Shown: positions 44,384-56,439, counted from the first letter of the stretch. The stretch is DNA of 64,000 bases from Aristolochia californica (GCA_029961685.1 JARWKL010000014.1:22841952-22905951); one strand, 5' to 3'. Notes: generated by a model not told the origin, from the letters alone. Made by a program: numbers and translations.

Positions 44384-44817
44384 TATTGAATTTATGGAAA
44401 AGAGAAATACTTTATTGACTTGATTGTAATTAGAGTACATGAACCTCTATTTATAATAGAGGAAGGTAGTAGAGTTCAATTACAATTAAACTACCTTTGT
44501 TCCAATTACGTCCAAACTCTAACACTTAAAGATGAGTCCTAGCATAATTAAATAACCCAATATAAATAGAAGACTAACATGACTAAAACACCTTTAAACT
44601 GAAACTCCTCCGTGCGACCTGCTTCAATAATAATTCTGGCTCTATAAGACTTCTTTATTGTGTAGGACTCAACATGCCACCTCACGTGATCATGGTGGGT
44701 CCCATAAGCTCGTGTGATAATGGTGGGTCCATATCTTATGGGCTTGGGCCCATCTTCCAAAAATCTTGAATATGTAGGCCTTCCTTGGTCGTGTGGGCTT
44801 GGGCCTATCTTCCAACA
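44384..44817 (-). repeat. Element D 5' LTR
   Basis: 434 bp, plus strand TATTGAATTTATGG...CTTCCAACA (one change from TG at the inner end). Contains two copies of a short CATGGTGGGTCC-like segment (44690-44740) where the 3' LTR has one. Confidence 0.92.
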
Positions 44818-44894
44818 AAAAGACTTGATGCTAACTAGAAGTTGCAAACACTCTTATACTTTTTAGGCAGTGGGTCTAGGCATTGCTTTGAAGT

Positions 44895-45334
44895 TGTTGG
44901 AAGATAAGCTCAAGCCCACATGACCAAGGAAGGCCCACATATCTAAGATTATTATAAGATGGGCCACATGACCAAGGAAGGCCCATAAGAAGGGCCCAAA
45001 CACATAAGAAGTAGGACCCACAATGATTACCATGAGCGGGCATCCTTATCACATAAGTTGGAAGATCAAGAAGGACTCACAAAAGTATCTTTATCTTAGG
45101 GTCACGACCAAGAAGAGTTTTAGTTTGAGTTATGTTTGTCTTTTATCTATATTGAGTTATTTAATTATGTTAGACTTATCTTTTAGTGTTAGAGTTTGGG
45201 TGTAATTGGGACAAGGGTAGTTTATTATAATTGGACTCTACTACCTTCCCCTATTATAAACAGAGGTTCATGTACTCTGATTACAACAAGTTACTGATGT
45301 CAATGAAGTATTTCACTTTTTCATAAATTCAACA
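44895..45334 (+). repeat. Element E 5' LTR
   Basis: 440 bp TGTTGGAAGATAAG...ATTCAACA. Longer than the 3' LTR because a segment with GGCCACATGACCAAGGAAGG is duplicated near its start. Confidence 0.92.
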
Positions 45335-46862
45335 TGGTATCAGAGCAGGTTCTGTGAGTTGACTTGGTCAACTCACAGAGGTAATGTGATCCTTTTCTTT
45401 AAACCCTAAACCCTAAATCTAGGTTCGTAGTTATTTTTTTTAGTCCCTATACTCATAGATTTCTTTGCATTTTTTACCACTATATGGAGTTTTTCATATT
45501 TCAAATTATATATTTTTAGAAATATATTTGAGTCTAATTTCCAAAGAAAAATGATTTGTTCCAATCGGAGTTATCTACAGAGAGATGTCGATATTTGAAT
45601 GAAAAAAGGTCAGATTGCAAAAAGGTTCTAGTAGCAGCAACAATCTTCAGATTCTGAGGTATTTTTTTATATCAAAATCTTGAATTTATATGGGGAAATA
45701 TCTATCAAAATAAATATCTGTAAGTCTACTTTTTTTCCTACTCAACCAATTTTTTATCTGAGTTATCTACAAAGAGAAATCGATATTAGAAGCAGCAAAG
45801 GTCATATTGAAAAAGAGGTTCGAACCGCAGCAGAAAGCCTTAACTTTTGAGGTATTTTATGCTATCAAGAAAAAGACTTTATATGGAGAATTATATGATT
45901 TTTTTATAAGGAGATATTGATCTTGGAAGAGTTAATGGTCATTCAAGAAAAAAAGGAGAAACAAAACTTAGTTCGGCCAGATGACATAGAAAGAAATATA
46001 TCAGATTATTTATCTTCTGACAATTATATTTTATGAAGTTAAGTTATACTTGGATTAAATTTACTTAAGTCTACTTCCAGAAGGAAAAAATTTCATGTCA
46101 ATCTGATCTATATTGAAAGATATATTCGAATTGGAAGAATCAAAGGTCATGCTGGTATTTTGTTACACTGAAAATCCGAATTTAAGCCGATTCTTTTGTG
46201 TCACTGTTTGAGTTGATATATCAGAAAATATCTCAGTTCTCCCTGGTTTGAGGGCTTATTTATACATCTATGTTATTTGGGCTTATTGCTATATCTATGA
46301 TATTTGGTTCAAGCTGGGATCACTGCCATTACCTCCCAGTTTGAGGGGGAGAAGTAGAAGAAGTACAATAAAGAGGTATTTTATTCCGTATGTTGTGAAT
46401 AAGTTTATGTGACCAAAATATTCAATAAAAGGGGGGCACAAAAGAAGAAGCTTATGCATCTAAGAAGAGTTTTTTATATCGGATTATTTCATGGGTTATT
46501 TTACAAAGTTTATTATTTGGTTCGTGTTATATGTATTGGAAGATGGTCGTGTTATATACAGCTGCTGCCCTCATATACTCATTTATTTTACTCTGTCAAA
46601 AAATATCACGGTTGGGAAACCATGACGAAGGATACCCTATGTAGGCCTTGTAAAAAACAAAATATCACTGTTATTATGTCTTTTTGGGGACATTATTATT
46701 GAAGAAGAGGCGCCCTCATATCATCATTTATTTTACCACGTAAAAAAATATTACGATTGGGAAACCATGATGAAGGATACCCTATCTAGGCCCTGTAAAA
46801 AATATCACGATTTGGAAACCATGACGGAAGAACTTATTATTACATCCACATTATCCCCATCT

Positions 46863-46883
46863 CCCCCCCCCCCCCCCCCCCCC
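46863..46883. repeat. 21-base C homopolymer in element E interior
   Basis: C21 on the plus strand, preceded by ATCTC and followed by ACCC. At the corresponding place C has ...CCTGTTACCCCTC, so this is an expansion private to E. Length could be affected by sequencing. Confidence 0.85.
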
Positions 46884-47225
46884 ACCCTGTAACCCTGTAA
46901 TGGCTTTTATGACTCCTACCACTTGAGAGTCGTTGTCTTGAGAGGGACACGGTGGTGGACACTTCAGAGCAATGCCGATAGACACACTAAAAATAGAATG
47001 AGTGTGACCTACATCCAACATTAGGACTGGAGTATGAAGCAATGGCTTACCGGCTAGGAGTAATTTTTACTCTCACTTACATTATGCCGTAGGGCCTCAT
47101 GGAAGGATGCAACAACGTGAGGGGGAGTATTGGAAGATGTGCCATTTTATATAAAAATATTCTATACATCATTTGATGCAAGTTGGGAGTTCATGTTGTT
47201 CTCTCACCCCCAACTTGAGGAGGGG

Positions 47226-47618
47226 TGTTGGAAGATAAGGTCAACCCCACACGACCAAGGAAGGCCCACAAGATGGGCCCAAGCCCATAAGAAGTAGGAC
47301 CGACAATAATTACATGAGTTGGCATCCTTATCACTTAAGTTGGAAGATCAAGAAGGACTCATAAAAGTATCTTTATCTTAGGGTCACGACCAAGAAGAGT
47401 TTTAGTTTGAGTTATGTTTGTCTTTTATCTATATTGAGGTATTTAATTATGTTAGGACTTATCTTTCAGTGTTAGAGTTTGGGTGTAATTGGGACAAGGG
47501 TAGTTTTATTGTAATTGGACTCTACTACCTTCCTCTATTATAAATAGAGGTTCATGTACTCTGATTACAATAAGTTACTGATGTCAATGAAGTATTTCAC
47601 TTTTTCATAAATTCAATA
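47226..47618 (+). repeat. Element E 3' LTR
   Basis: 393 bp TGTTGGAAGATAAGG...AAATTCAATA; the last two bases would be CA with one change. Confidence 0.92.
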
Positions 47619-48690
47619 GAAGTGATGAAGACTCAAGATGATAAACTGAAGAAATATGAAAGGAAAATAACTTTAATGAAAAGGAAGCAACTATGCAACG
47701 TTCATACTTCCAAATGAATCTAGAATGTGACTTTGTTTTTTGAAAAAAAACTAAGAGAGAATATAACTATAGAACTTAATAAATTTGACCAAATATAACT
47801 TTTTTGGGGTGACCACAATTTTTTGGAGTTGACAATACAGAAGATACACAACCAAGTAACAAAAACCCAGAACTTGGAAACAACATCGAAGCAGAATATT
47901 GCATACCTTGAATTAGCATATCATGGAGTAATTAATTCTAAAAAAAATCTATAATTAAAAGATAAATTTGGCTAAAAAATAAGATTCTAGGAGAAAAAGA
48001 AACTTAATTCATGTCAATGCTTGGAGAGATAAAGGGAGAGAAAATAGGAAAAAGGAGAGATTTTTTTAAAACTAACCTTTGGTACTTTTGATAGCGATAT
48101 CTCCAAATATATAGCTCAGAATCATAAATGATTCATTTCTCAAGAAACTAGATTCAAAGATCTTTAAATTAATAACTAATTTTACACAAAATCATTGTTC
48201 TTGAATCTTTCATGACCTCTTGATTTGCTTCATTCTATAGCTTGACTCTTGCTGACTCCATTGCAAATATCTTCTTTCATATTGATCAGATTGACATGAA
48301 TTTTGCTCCTTTTGAAACTAGAATTCTATAACTTTCATTCCAGTATAATTTTTCTTTGTAAAATATACTTCTTTTAAGAGAAAAAATCTGATAGATTTTA
48401 GACTCTTTAATTTGGCTGAGCTAAGTACTCTTTCGTCTTTGACTAGCATGGCCACTGACTCTTCTGATATTGTTATCTCCCTCTAGAAATTTTTTATTGA
48501 GAATTGGTTTAATCGGTAATAAAGAAGACTTAAAGATCTTTATTTGGAAATATTTCTCCATATAAAGTCTCGTCCTTCGTGGCATAAAATGCCTCAAAAG
48601 TTGAAGTTTTTTGTTGTTGCCAAAACCTCTTTTACAGCTAAACCTTTGCTGCTTCAAATATCGATTTCTTTTTATAAAAAACTTCGATTG

Positions 48691-49187
48691 CTAAGTCTTG
48701 AGGTGGTTGAGTAGTAGTGGTTCATGGTTCTTTTCTAAGGGTGATAGGTCATGTGTCATATGGTGGACCAAACATAACTAGAGAGGATGGAGGATAACTT
48801 AACTCAGAACATCAGGAGACTGCACAAGTGAGTGATCGGTAGGAGGTGAGAGTGTCCTCATGTGGCTACTCAGCTTGTGAAAGTTGGTGATCAACGAGCA
48901 CACTTAGCTTGGACATACCTGTAAAAGTTGTAAAATCGGAAGGAGAATTAGCCGAGTAGTATGGTTGGTCCTCAAAGAAAGTGACATTAGAAAAAATGAA
49001 TATTTTCTATAGGACTGGTGAGTAACATATGTACCCTTTCTATGTTTTTTAGTACCTCATGAAAATACTCTTAGTAGCTCTGGAAGAAAATCTATTTTGG
49101 TGAGGCTCCATATTGTGAACAAAGGTGTACAACAAAACACACATGGTATCAATGGAAAGGGCGATACATCATGAAATAATTTAGAGA
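48691..49187 (-). pseudogene. Element M integrase C-terminus and linker
   Basis: Minus strand about 49060-48970 reads KKHRKGTYVTHQSYRKY and, after a shift, LSLRTNH; this corresponds to the post-integrase KGYVCY...RKYFVS...FFEDQPY signature of copia. 48960-48700 is the S/P/T-rich linker. The right end is the AGAGA duplication of G. Confidence 0.7.
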
Positions 49188-49526
49188 TGTTGAATTTCTG
49201 TAAAAGAGAAAAACTTCATTGACTTTTTGTAATTTGAGTACAATGAGCCTCTATTTATATTAGAGAAAACTAGTAGAATCAAATTACAATTAAACTACCC
49301 TTGTCCCAGTTACACTCAAAGTTAAACACTAAAAGTTAAGTCCTTGAACAATTGAACAACTGGACATCAATAGAAGACTAACATAACTAAAATATCTTTA
49401 ACTGAGACTCTTGTATGAGACCTCCTCCTGTAAGACTCCTTTAAGACTTTACCATAATAATTCTGGTTCTATGAGACTTCTTACTATGAGATTCATGTAA
49501 GATTCTTCCATATCTACTCTTCAACA
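49188..49526 (-). repeat. Element G 3' LTR
   Basis: 339 bp, plus strand TGTTGAATTTCTG...CTCTTCAACA. Confidence 0.9.
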
Positions 49527-50720
49527 CTCCTCCTCAAGCTGGAGTTTATGACTTCAACTTGCAATGAAAAAATTCTTGGTCTTCAATCTTTTTTTGTTGA
49601 AAAAATTCTTCATAGATGAAAAATTCTTCATCTTTTGTCCTCCCCCTTTTTGGAATATTTTAGTCACACAAAAATTTCCACAACATGTTGAACAAAATTC
49701 ATCTTTCTTGTACTTCTTCATCTACATCTCCCTCTCAAGCTGGGGATAAAAAGGACATATAGACCTACCTTGGACAAAAAATAATGTGAGAGAAGAAATT
49801 CACTTCTAGTCATACGATAACGCTCCATGCACCAGTCAAAACAGTCATATTCTAAAACACACTTCACTAAATTTTAAAAGCGAAAAAACTACCAACTTTA
49901 GGGCTTAACAAAGAGACTACTCACTTTTTAGGGGTAGCTCAAACACAAATCACCTCTTGGGTGAAGAACAAAAGACTTGACTCAAGTTGAATGTTGGGCA
50001 CACACCTACACTTTGTAGGTTGTGGGTCTAGGCATTTTTCTAAAGTGATAAGAACACAAGATGATAAACTGAAGAAGTACTAGAGAGAAATAATTTTAAA
50101 TTGAAGGAGGCGACTATGTAACACTCGTACTCCCAAACATATCTAGCATATGGCCATTTTTTTTTTTTTGAAAAACTAGAGGAGACTATAATGGTAGAAC
50201 TTAATAAATTTGACTAAGTGTAACTTTTTTGTGATGACCCCAATTTTTTGGAGTTAACTATGTGGAAGATACACAACCAAGCAAAACAATGCAAAACTTG
50301 AAGACAACATCGAAGCAAGATATTGTATACCATGAATGAACACAACTTGATGTGACTAAGTGTGACCAAAAATCTCTAATTAAAAGAAAAAAATGGCTAA
50401 AAAATTCGCATTTTAGGAGAAAAAGAAACTCAATTCACGTCCATGCATGGAGAGATAATATGAGAGAAAATAGAGAAAAAAAGAGAGATTTTTGGTTGAA
50501 CTAACCTTTGGTAATTCTGATATCAATATCTCTAAAAATATAGCTTAGAATAAAAAATGGTTTGTTGATCGAGAAACTAGACTCAAAGATATTTAATTTG
50601 ATAATAAGTTTGACATAAAAAAATCATTCTTGATTTTTTTTCCTCTTTATTTTCTTTGTTTTGTAACTCCGATGCGAATATCTCCTTAAATATAAATCAG
50701 ATTGACATGAAATTTTTTTT

Positions 50721-51060
50721 TGCATACAATTAAATTAGTATTTTATTTTTTTATTTAATTTACTTTATTTTATTTCAGTTTTAATCCATAGGGGTATTTT
50801 TGGAATATTATATGTATAGGGGTATTTTTGTAATATTTTATCTTAAACCTTGTAAGGGTGAACCCTATTTAAGGGGTAAGAGTAATGAGAAAGAGAAACA
50901 TTTATTTTAGGTTAAAAAAGGTTTTGAGTTCTCCTCGACGAGCTCAGGGGTGTATGTTCTCCTTAACGAACCTAGGGTTTTCAAGCTTCCCTTTGGCTTG
51001 GTTTTCATCTTTCTCTTTTTCCTCCCCACGAATCCAAGTGTCATATCTAGGACCATAAAA
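50721..51060. repeat. J-type LTR fragment inside element G
   Basis: Interrupts the G interior relative to H (48300-48330). It carries GGGGTATTTTTGTAATAT, CCCTATTTAAGGGG (TATA region) and GAGTTCTCCTCGACGAGCTC, the last matching GAGTTCTCCTTGACGAGCTC of the solo LTR J2 (59870). Only part of an LTR, no target duplication found. Confidence 0.6.
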
Positions 51061-51657
51061 AATTTCCTCCTTCTAAAACTAGACTTTTATTCCTTTCATC
51101 CAATTATCAATTTTCTTCATAAAATATACTCATTTTTATAGAAAGAATCTGATAGATTTTGGACTCTTTAATCTGGCTTAACTAAGTACTCTTTCTTCTT
51201 TAGCCTGCATGACAATTAACTCGGATTGAGAATTGGTTGGATAGGTAAGAAGATAGAATTAAAATTATTCCTTTTGATACATATTTATCCTTATTAACTT
51301 TCGTTCTTGATGGTATAAAATGCCTAAAAAATTGAAGCTTTAGGCTGTTGCTCAAACTTCTCCTACATTATGACCTTTACTGCTTGAAATGTGGATTTAT
51401 CTTTGTATAAAACTCCGATTGGAAAACTTAGTTTTTATTTAGAAAGTAGACTCAATGATATTTCCGTCAATATATAATTTGTAATATAAAATTTTTATTG
51501 TGGAGGTGTGAATGCCAAGTAAACAATGGGTATTATTATATGAAAGATAAAAAAAGAAAGAATATGAACCTAAATTTCTAGAGATGATAGATTACATAAG
51601 GTTCACATTATCTCTGTGGGTTCACTGAGTCAACTCATAGAACCCGCTCTGATACCA

Positions 51658-51994
51658 TGTTGAAGTTTTGGAAATGATAAAAACTTCACTGACTTGTTAT
51701 AATTTGAATACAATAAGCCTCTATTTATAATAGAGGAAACTAGTAGAATCGAATTATAATTAAACTACCCTTATCCCAGTTACACCCAAAGTTAAACACT
51801 AAAACTTAAGTCCTAGAACAATTGAACAAATAAACATAAATAGAATACTAACATAACTAAAACACGTTTAACTGAGACTTTTGAGTGTGACCTCCTCTTG
51901 TGAGACTTTCATAACACTCCACCATAGTAATTTTGGCTCTATGAGACTTCTTATTGTGAGCCACTTAAGATTCTTTCATATTTGCTCTTCAAGA
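51658..51994 (-). repeat. Element G 5' LTR
   Basis: 337 bp, plus strand TGTTGAAGTTTTGG...CTCTTCAAGA; adjoins the primer site (minus TGGTATCAGAGC) at 51646-51657. Confidence 0.9.
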
Positions 51995-52218
51995 AGATAA
52001 AGGTGCATAACCAAGTAGGACACTAGAGGGCATCCAATTAATTAAAAAACATGTTGTAAGGATTATAGAAGGCCAATAAAATTGTGGGACATTCATATAG
52101 AGCATGATTGTCTAGCCAATTTTAACTAGATGTTTGTTTTTTATTTTATAGAAACCATTCTGTTGTTGGGGGTGTAAACACATGAGGATGGAGTGGAGAA
52201 ATACTCCTTTGCACTATT
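51995..52218 (-). pseudogene. Element M integrase, middle part
   Basis: Minus strand reads NSAKEYFST, then after a shift CLHPQQQNGFYKIKNKHL, LYMNVPQFYWPSIILTTCFLINWMPSSVLLGYAPL. These are the third catalytic region (PQQNG followed by VAERKNRHL in functional copies) and the INRMPS motif. The E of the DDE triad is not preserved. The upstream part of the same domain is at 59242-59345, across element I. Confidence 0.85.
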
Positions 52219-52610
52219 TGTTGGAAGATGGGCTCAAGCCCACAAGCTTAAGGCTAGTAAGCCCACACGTCTAAGTGGTGACCTATGGGTAAAATAGGAT
52301 ACTTTCTATAAAGATGGCATAAAGGTGTAAATATTTGTTCTTTTTATGTTTCTTCTTTTATCAACTTGTAGCCCTAAGGGCATTGTAAAGCTATAAATAA
52401 AGGTATTGGCGAAGAGGTAGAGCATTGAAGCTCTCCCCTCTTTTCTCAAGAAATTCGTCCAGCCTCCCTCCTCACTTGGTCTACGCACCTTCTTCTCCCT
52501 TAATCCAAACTCTCTCCATCTTGGTTCTTCTCCTTCTCCTCTCCTTCCTCTCTTCTTGTCCTTCTTCTTCGTTGATCTAAAGCCCTTCACATTGGATCCT
52601 AGATTGTACA
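52219..52610 (+). repeat. Element I 5' LTR
   Basis: 392 bp TGTTGGAAGATGGG...GATTGTACA with TATA region CTATAAATAAAGG near 52392 and a C/T-rich transcribed leader. Confidence 0.93.
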
Positions 52611-52893
52611 TGGTATCAGAGCAAGGAGTTGAGGATCCCCCTTGATGAAGTATACAAGGAATTATGTATGAAGTCTATCCAAGAATTTGTTCATGAAAGG
52701 AGTCCATCCATGAAGAGATAAGTCAATTCTAGCCATTATTTAATTACTCTTTATTTAATTGTTGAATTCTTAATTTTTGAATTACATCAAGTCAAGATAA
52801 TCTTCACATGAGAGGTTGTGAAGATTTATCTCTTTTGACTAAGAAGATGTTATAATCTTGATCTTCTTGTAGCTAAATTACAAGATTGATCAA

Positions 52894-53237
52894 TGTTAAG
52901 GATAATCCCACATACATTTGTGAGTACAATGATCTTGCATTTATTAGTTGGCAAAAGAGGTTTCGTAAGTGGCTAGTCATTTTGGGATAGGGGCTTGAAC
53001 CCAATTCAATATGGTATCAAAGCTAGGTTATCATATGTGGGCATCCACCCAAATTATCCACGTGCCACTACGTGAGGGCGTCTACCCAAATTATCCACGT
53101 GTCTACATGTGAGGGGGAGTATTAAGTATAGTCCCACATACATTAGTGAGTACAAAGATATTGCATTTATTAGTTGGCAGAAGAGGTTTCCTAAGTGGCT
53201 AGTCATTTTGGGATACAGCCTTCGACCCAATTCATCA
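52894..53237 (+). mobile_element. SMART3 in the leader of element I
   Basis: 344 bp: LTRs 52894-53011 and 53120-53237 (118 bp each), primer site TGGTATCAAAGC 53012-53023, purine tract GTGAGGGGGAG before the second LTR. Exact ATCAA duplication (52889-52893, 53238-53242). Same family as SMART1 and SMART2. The spacer contains a repeated ACCCAAATTATCCACGTG motif (two copies). Confidence 0.95.
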
Positions 53238-53867
53238 ATCAAGATTAGTTGTTGCTAGTGTCTTATCAGGTTGATAAATTGATGATTGCGATTCAGTTAC
53301 TATATGTAACTTGGATCAATTTTCTTTGAGGTGGAATTCCAGCACCTGTTGCTGTAAATTCTCTCACTTGATGTTGCTCATGGGATCTTGTTATGTTGTT
53401 GAATGACCGTCATACGGTTAAAATTCCAACACCTACTTATCTCTATTACTTTTCTGCTCTTGAACTCCAACAATTGCCCTTTTTTTACGTTGGAGTATTC
53501 CCATGAGTTGAGAAAAGTTTGCTTCCTAGAGTCCTGATTTGCCTCTAAGTATCTCTAAAGAAGAGAGTGGTTCTCACATGTTTGCCCACAGCTTATGTTG
53601 GAGTTTGGATCAAGGCATAAGAGTTTGCATCTATCCTCTCCTCTTTGTTTTTTCTATAAGAATATAAGAGGAATTTAGTGATGGATGGATCTTGTCCTCA
53701 CTTTATAAAAGCAAAAATTCCTTGATGATTTGGTGCTTGCACTCATGGAAAATATCTATTCCTTCCATTGTCAGTGCTTGATTTGGTCCACGGTTTCTTC
53801 ATATTGCATTGAGTAATTATTATTTGATGATGCCCCTTGCAATTGACCTGGGCATTTGAATTGACTC

Positions 53868-54840
53868 ATGATGGAGATTGGACATACAAGTAGTAAGAGT
53901 GACATACTTCGCATAACAACAATCCCACTAAGAGGTCTCTCCAATTATCTTAGTTGGTCACAATCGGTACAGCAGGTTCTCATTACTCATGACCTTCTTA
54001 GTCACGTAATCAAACTCCCTCCTCTGATTGATGAAGAAGATCTAGCCTACCTCAAGTGGATTAAAAATGATAACTAGGTTATTGGTTGGCTCATCAATAG
54101 CATGGAAGAGCATGTATATAACAATGTGGTCCACTTGGAAACAACCAAGGACATTTGGGACACATGTGCTAAGTGATACTCCAGTACGGCCTCCTAACAA
54201 AAAATATTCGATATCTTACAAAGTATGCTAAATAATAAACAAGGAGATACCATTCATGAGTTTCTGGCCCGATTTTGGGGCCTTCTCTAAGAATGGAAAA
54301 TTGCTCGGCTATATTCAACAAACATTGCAGTTCAAGAAAGGCAATGGGAGGCCTTAGCAGCAGCCATTTTCTTGACAAATATCAAGCCCTACCTTGCAGT
54401 TGCTAAGACCCAACTTATTAGCTCTTCTGCTCTTCCATCCTTCGATGACATCAGTGCCATGTTGCTACGGATCCCTGATCCATGTCCTACTTACCCCATT
54501 GATGCTCCATCTGCTATGTACTCCATCAATAGGGGTACATCATCCTCATACTGAGGACACAACATAAATATTAGAGGGGGTTGTAATAGGGGTGGTAGAA
54601 CTGGTCCGACCCATTTCTGCACTGAGCCTTGCCTTTGCACTTACTATGGTGGTCAGAACCACTTTGCGGAAGCCTTCTAGAAACTTCATGGCAAGCCTGA
54701 TTGGGCCACATCTAACCTAACCTCTGTTAATGTTGATAAATGGATAGAAAAGGCTGACTCCCAATTCGGGAAAGTGACTCTCACTGCTGAAGACTATGCC
54801 ACATTTCAGAAGATGAATTCTCTAATGTAGTCCTCCATTC
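53868..54840 (+). pseudogene. Element I gag
   Basis: Start region MMEIGHTSSKSDILRI; core LRGLSNYLSWSQSVQQVLI, then WLINSMEEHVYNNVV and TKDIWDTCAK, the UBN2-type gag. Stops at about 54076 and 54174 break it. 54372-54554 gives LISSSALPSFDDISAMLLRI. Near 54640-54680 a degenerate zinc region (CTYYGGQNHFAEAF) lacks the first and last Cys. It differs from gag of A and B (no MADSS start) and so represents another copia lineage. Confidence 0.88.
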
Positions 54841-54841
54841 C

Positions 54842-56110
54842 ATCATTGCCTCAGGTATGCTTTCTTCCTCTTCATCTTCTTCCTCTTGGATCATCGACTC
54901 CGGGGCCTCCAAACATCTGTCAGGTAACAAACATATGCGTCATTCCTTATCTCTATGTCTCCCCCAGAGTTTTGTTACTATTGTTAATGGTACCCAAACC
55001 AAGGTACTTGGCAAGGGTTCCTCATCTCTTACATATTCTATCCCTCTTCAAGATGCTTGGTTTCTTCCTCAATTTCCTTTAAATTTGCTTTCGGTTAGTT
55101 AAATAAAAAAAACAAAATGAATTTCTCTATCATCTTCTCACCCTCTTCTTGTACAGTTTTAGGATCTAACTATGAAATGGGTGATTGGTGGCGGCCATGA
55201 AGAAGGGGGTTTGTACTAATTCACTCTTCTACCATTTGCTGCCCTATCTTCCACTACATTTGAAGCAGAACTTTGGCACAACCGGCTTGGCCATCTGTCT
55301 ATAACTTCATTTTGTCATTTACTTCCTTCATTTAAAATCACTTTCTATTTTCAATTGTGTAGTTTTTCAATTAAGTAAACACCATAGAAGTACATATTTT
55401 CCTCGCCTTACAACTACAAGTGCTGCTCCTTATGCTTTAATACACTCTGATGTATGGGCACCTTTGTGTGTCTCGAATATTTCTCAAGTTAAATACTTTG
55501 TTACATGTTTTGATGACTTTACCCGAGTCACTTGGTTATATCTATTTAAAGAATGATATGAAATCCTTCCTGTTTTTAAAACCTTTCATGCTATGGTGTT
55601 GACTCAATTTGGAAAGAAAATTCAAATCCTTAGGTCTAATAATGCTAAGGAATACTTATCTAGTGAGGTCCAATCATTTTGTGAGGGTAATGGGCTTATC
55701 CATCAAACATCGTGTGCCTATACCTCTCAAAAGAATGATGTTGCTGAAAGAAAAAATCGTCACCTTCTTGAAGTTGCTCGGGCCCTCCTCTACTCCATGA
55801 AGGTACCCTACTTTTATTGGTCTCATGCTATACTTTTGACCTGATTTCTTATCAATAGGTTACCTTCATCTGTTCATAGCAATAGAATTCTTTATTCTAT
55901 TTTATTTCGTGGTGAAGATCCCTTTTCTCTTCCTCTTAAGGTTTTTGGATGTACATGTTTTGTCCATGTCACTTCCCCACAAAAGAGTAAGTTTGGTCCT
56001 CATTCTATGAGGTGTATTTTTTTGAAGTACTCTCACACCCAAAAAGGATATGTCTATTACAATCCTACCCTTAGGAGGATGCTTGTATCTTGGGATGTTA
56101 CATTCTTTGA
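54842..56110 (+). pseudogene. Element I protease and integrase
   Basis: 54857-55102: WIIDSGASKHLSGNKH with intact protease DSGA, ending FPLNLLSVS. Pre-integrase region 55270-55400 (LWHNRLGHLS-like). Integrase core 55430-55560: LIHSDVWAPLCVSNI, KYFVTCFDDFTRVTWLYLFK, then a stop; 55593-55844: LRSNNAKEYLS, HQTSCAYTSQKNDVAERKNRHLLEVARALL. The catalytic D, D and E positions are recognisable. 55930-56110 gives KVFGCTCFVHVTSP and KGYVYYNPTLRRMLVSWDVTFFED. Confidence 0.9.
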
Positions 56111-56439
56111 GGACACCTCCGTCTGCTCCTTGCATGATGCTTCTCTAGGGTTGACATTTCCTCCTACCACTCCTTGTCCACTTGTGCCTTTCAATGTCGA
56201 TATTACTCAACCCCCTGAAGCACCGATCGCCACCTCACCTGTGGAGTTGTCAGATCCACCCGAGGTAAGTCCTCCTCCTATGTGTGGGCAAGAATTTGAT
56301 ACTTGGCCTATTGATTTAAAACAGGAATGCCATGCCATTCCTTTACTACTTCTCACATTATCTCCAACTTTATGTCTCACCATCATTTGTCTTCCAATTG
56401 CTCTTAGTTCCTTGCATCTCTTTCTTCTAATTCCATTCC

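Larger units (their letters stand above)
41853..44817 (-). mobile_element. Non-autonomous LTR element D, inserted in H
   Basis: 2,965 bp. 3' LTR 41853-42258, polypurine tract GTCCCCCTCAAGCTG at 42259, primer site (minus TGGTATCAGAGC) at 44372-44383, 5' LTR 44384-44817. Exact AAAAG duplication (41848-41852, 44818-44822). The 2.1-kb interior has no gag/pol similarity and shares order with C and E: a segment with repeated hints of TCTTCCAA/GATCAATATCTCC words, then a pyrimidine/purine part near the polypurine tract with the extra PPT/LTR doublet at about 42354. Confidence 0.94.
44895..47618 (+). mobile_element. Non-autonomous LTR element E, inserted in H
   Basis: 2,724 bp, plus strand. 5' LTR 44895-45334, primer site 45335-45346 (TGGTATCAGAGC), interior without coding similarity, polypurine tract CAACTTGAGGAGGGG to 47225, 3' LTR 47226-47618. 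Exact GAAGT duplication (44890-44894, 47619-47623). It shares interior blocks with C and D. A 21-base C run sits at 46863-46883. Only 77 bp of H separate E from D; the two insertions are independent, in opposite orientation. Confidence 0.94.
41246..48690 (-). mobile_element. Non-autonomous LTR element H, truncated, hit by D and E
   Basis: G-type element: 3' LTR 41246-41579, then non-coding interior in three pieces, 41580-41852, 44818-44894 and 47619-48690, separated by D and E. The interior order matches G (for example AAGATGATAAACTGAAGAA at 47637 here and about 50060 in G; TCTGATAGATTTT near 48390 and 51150). The G interior beyond about 51420 and a 5' LTR are missing in H; at 48690 the sequence passes directly into element M linker, so the 5' end of H was deleted together with the M RT N-terminus. 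Confidence 0.82.
49188..51994 (-). mobile_element. Non-autonomous LTR element G, inserted in M
   Basis: 2,807 bp. 3' LTR 49188-49526, polypurine tract CTCCTCCTCAAGCTGG, interior, primer site 51646-51657, 5' LTR 51658-51994. Flanks AGAGA (49183-49187) and AGATA (51995-51999), one mismatch. The interior has no coding similarity, matches H closely and is more distantly like D. A foreign LTR fragment lies at about 50721-51060. LTRs (339 and 337 bp) are shorter than those of C, D and E, so G and H form a sister subfamily. Confidence 0.9.

Noticed and set aside
45395..45420. AAACCCTAAACCCTAA as telomeric repeat
   Set aside because: Two units only, inside element E; common by chance in AT-rich plant DNA.
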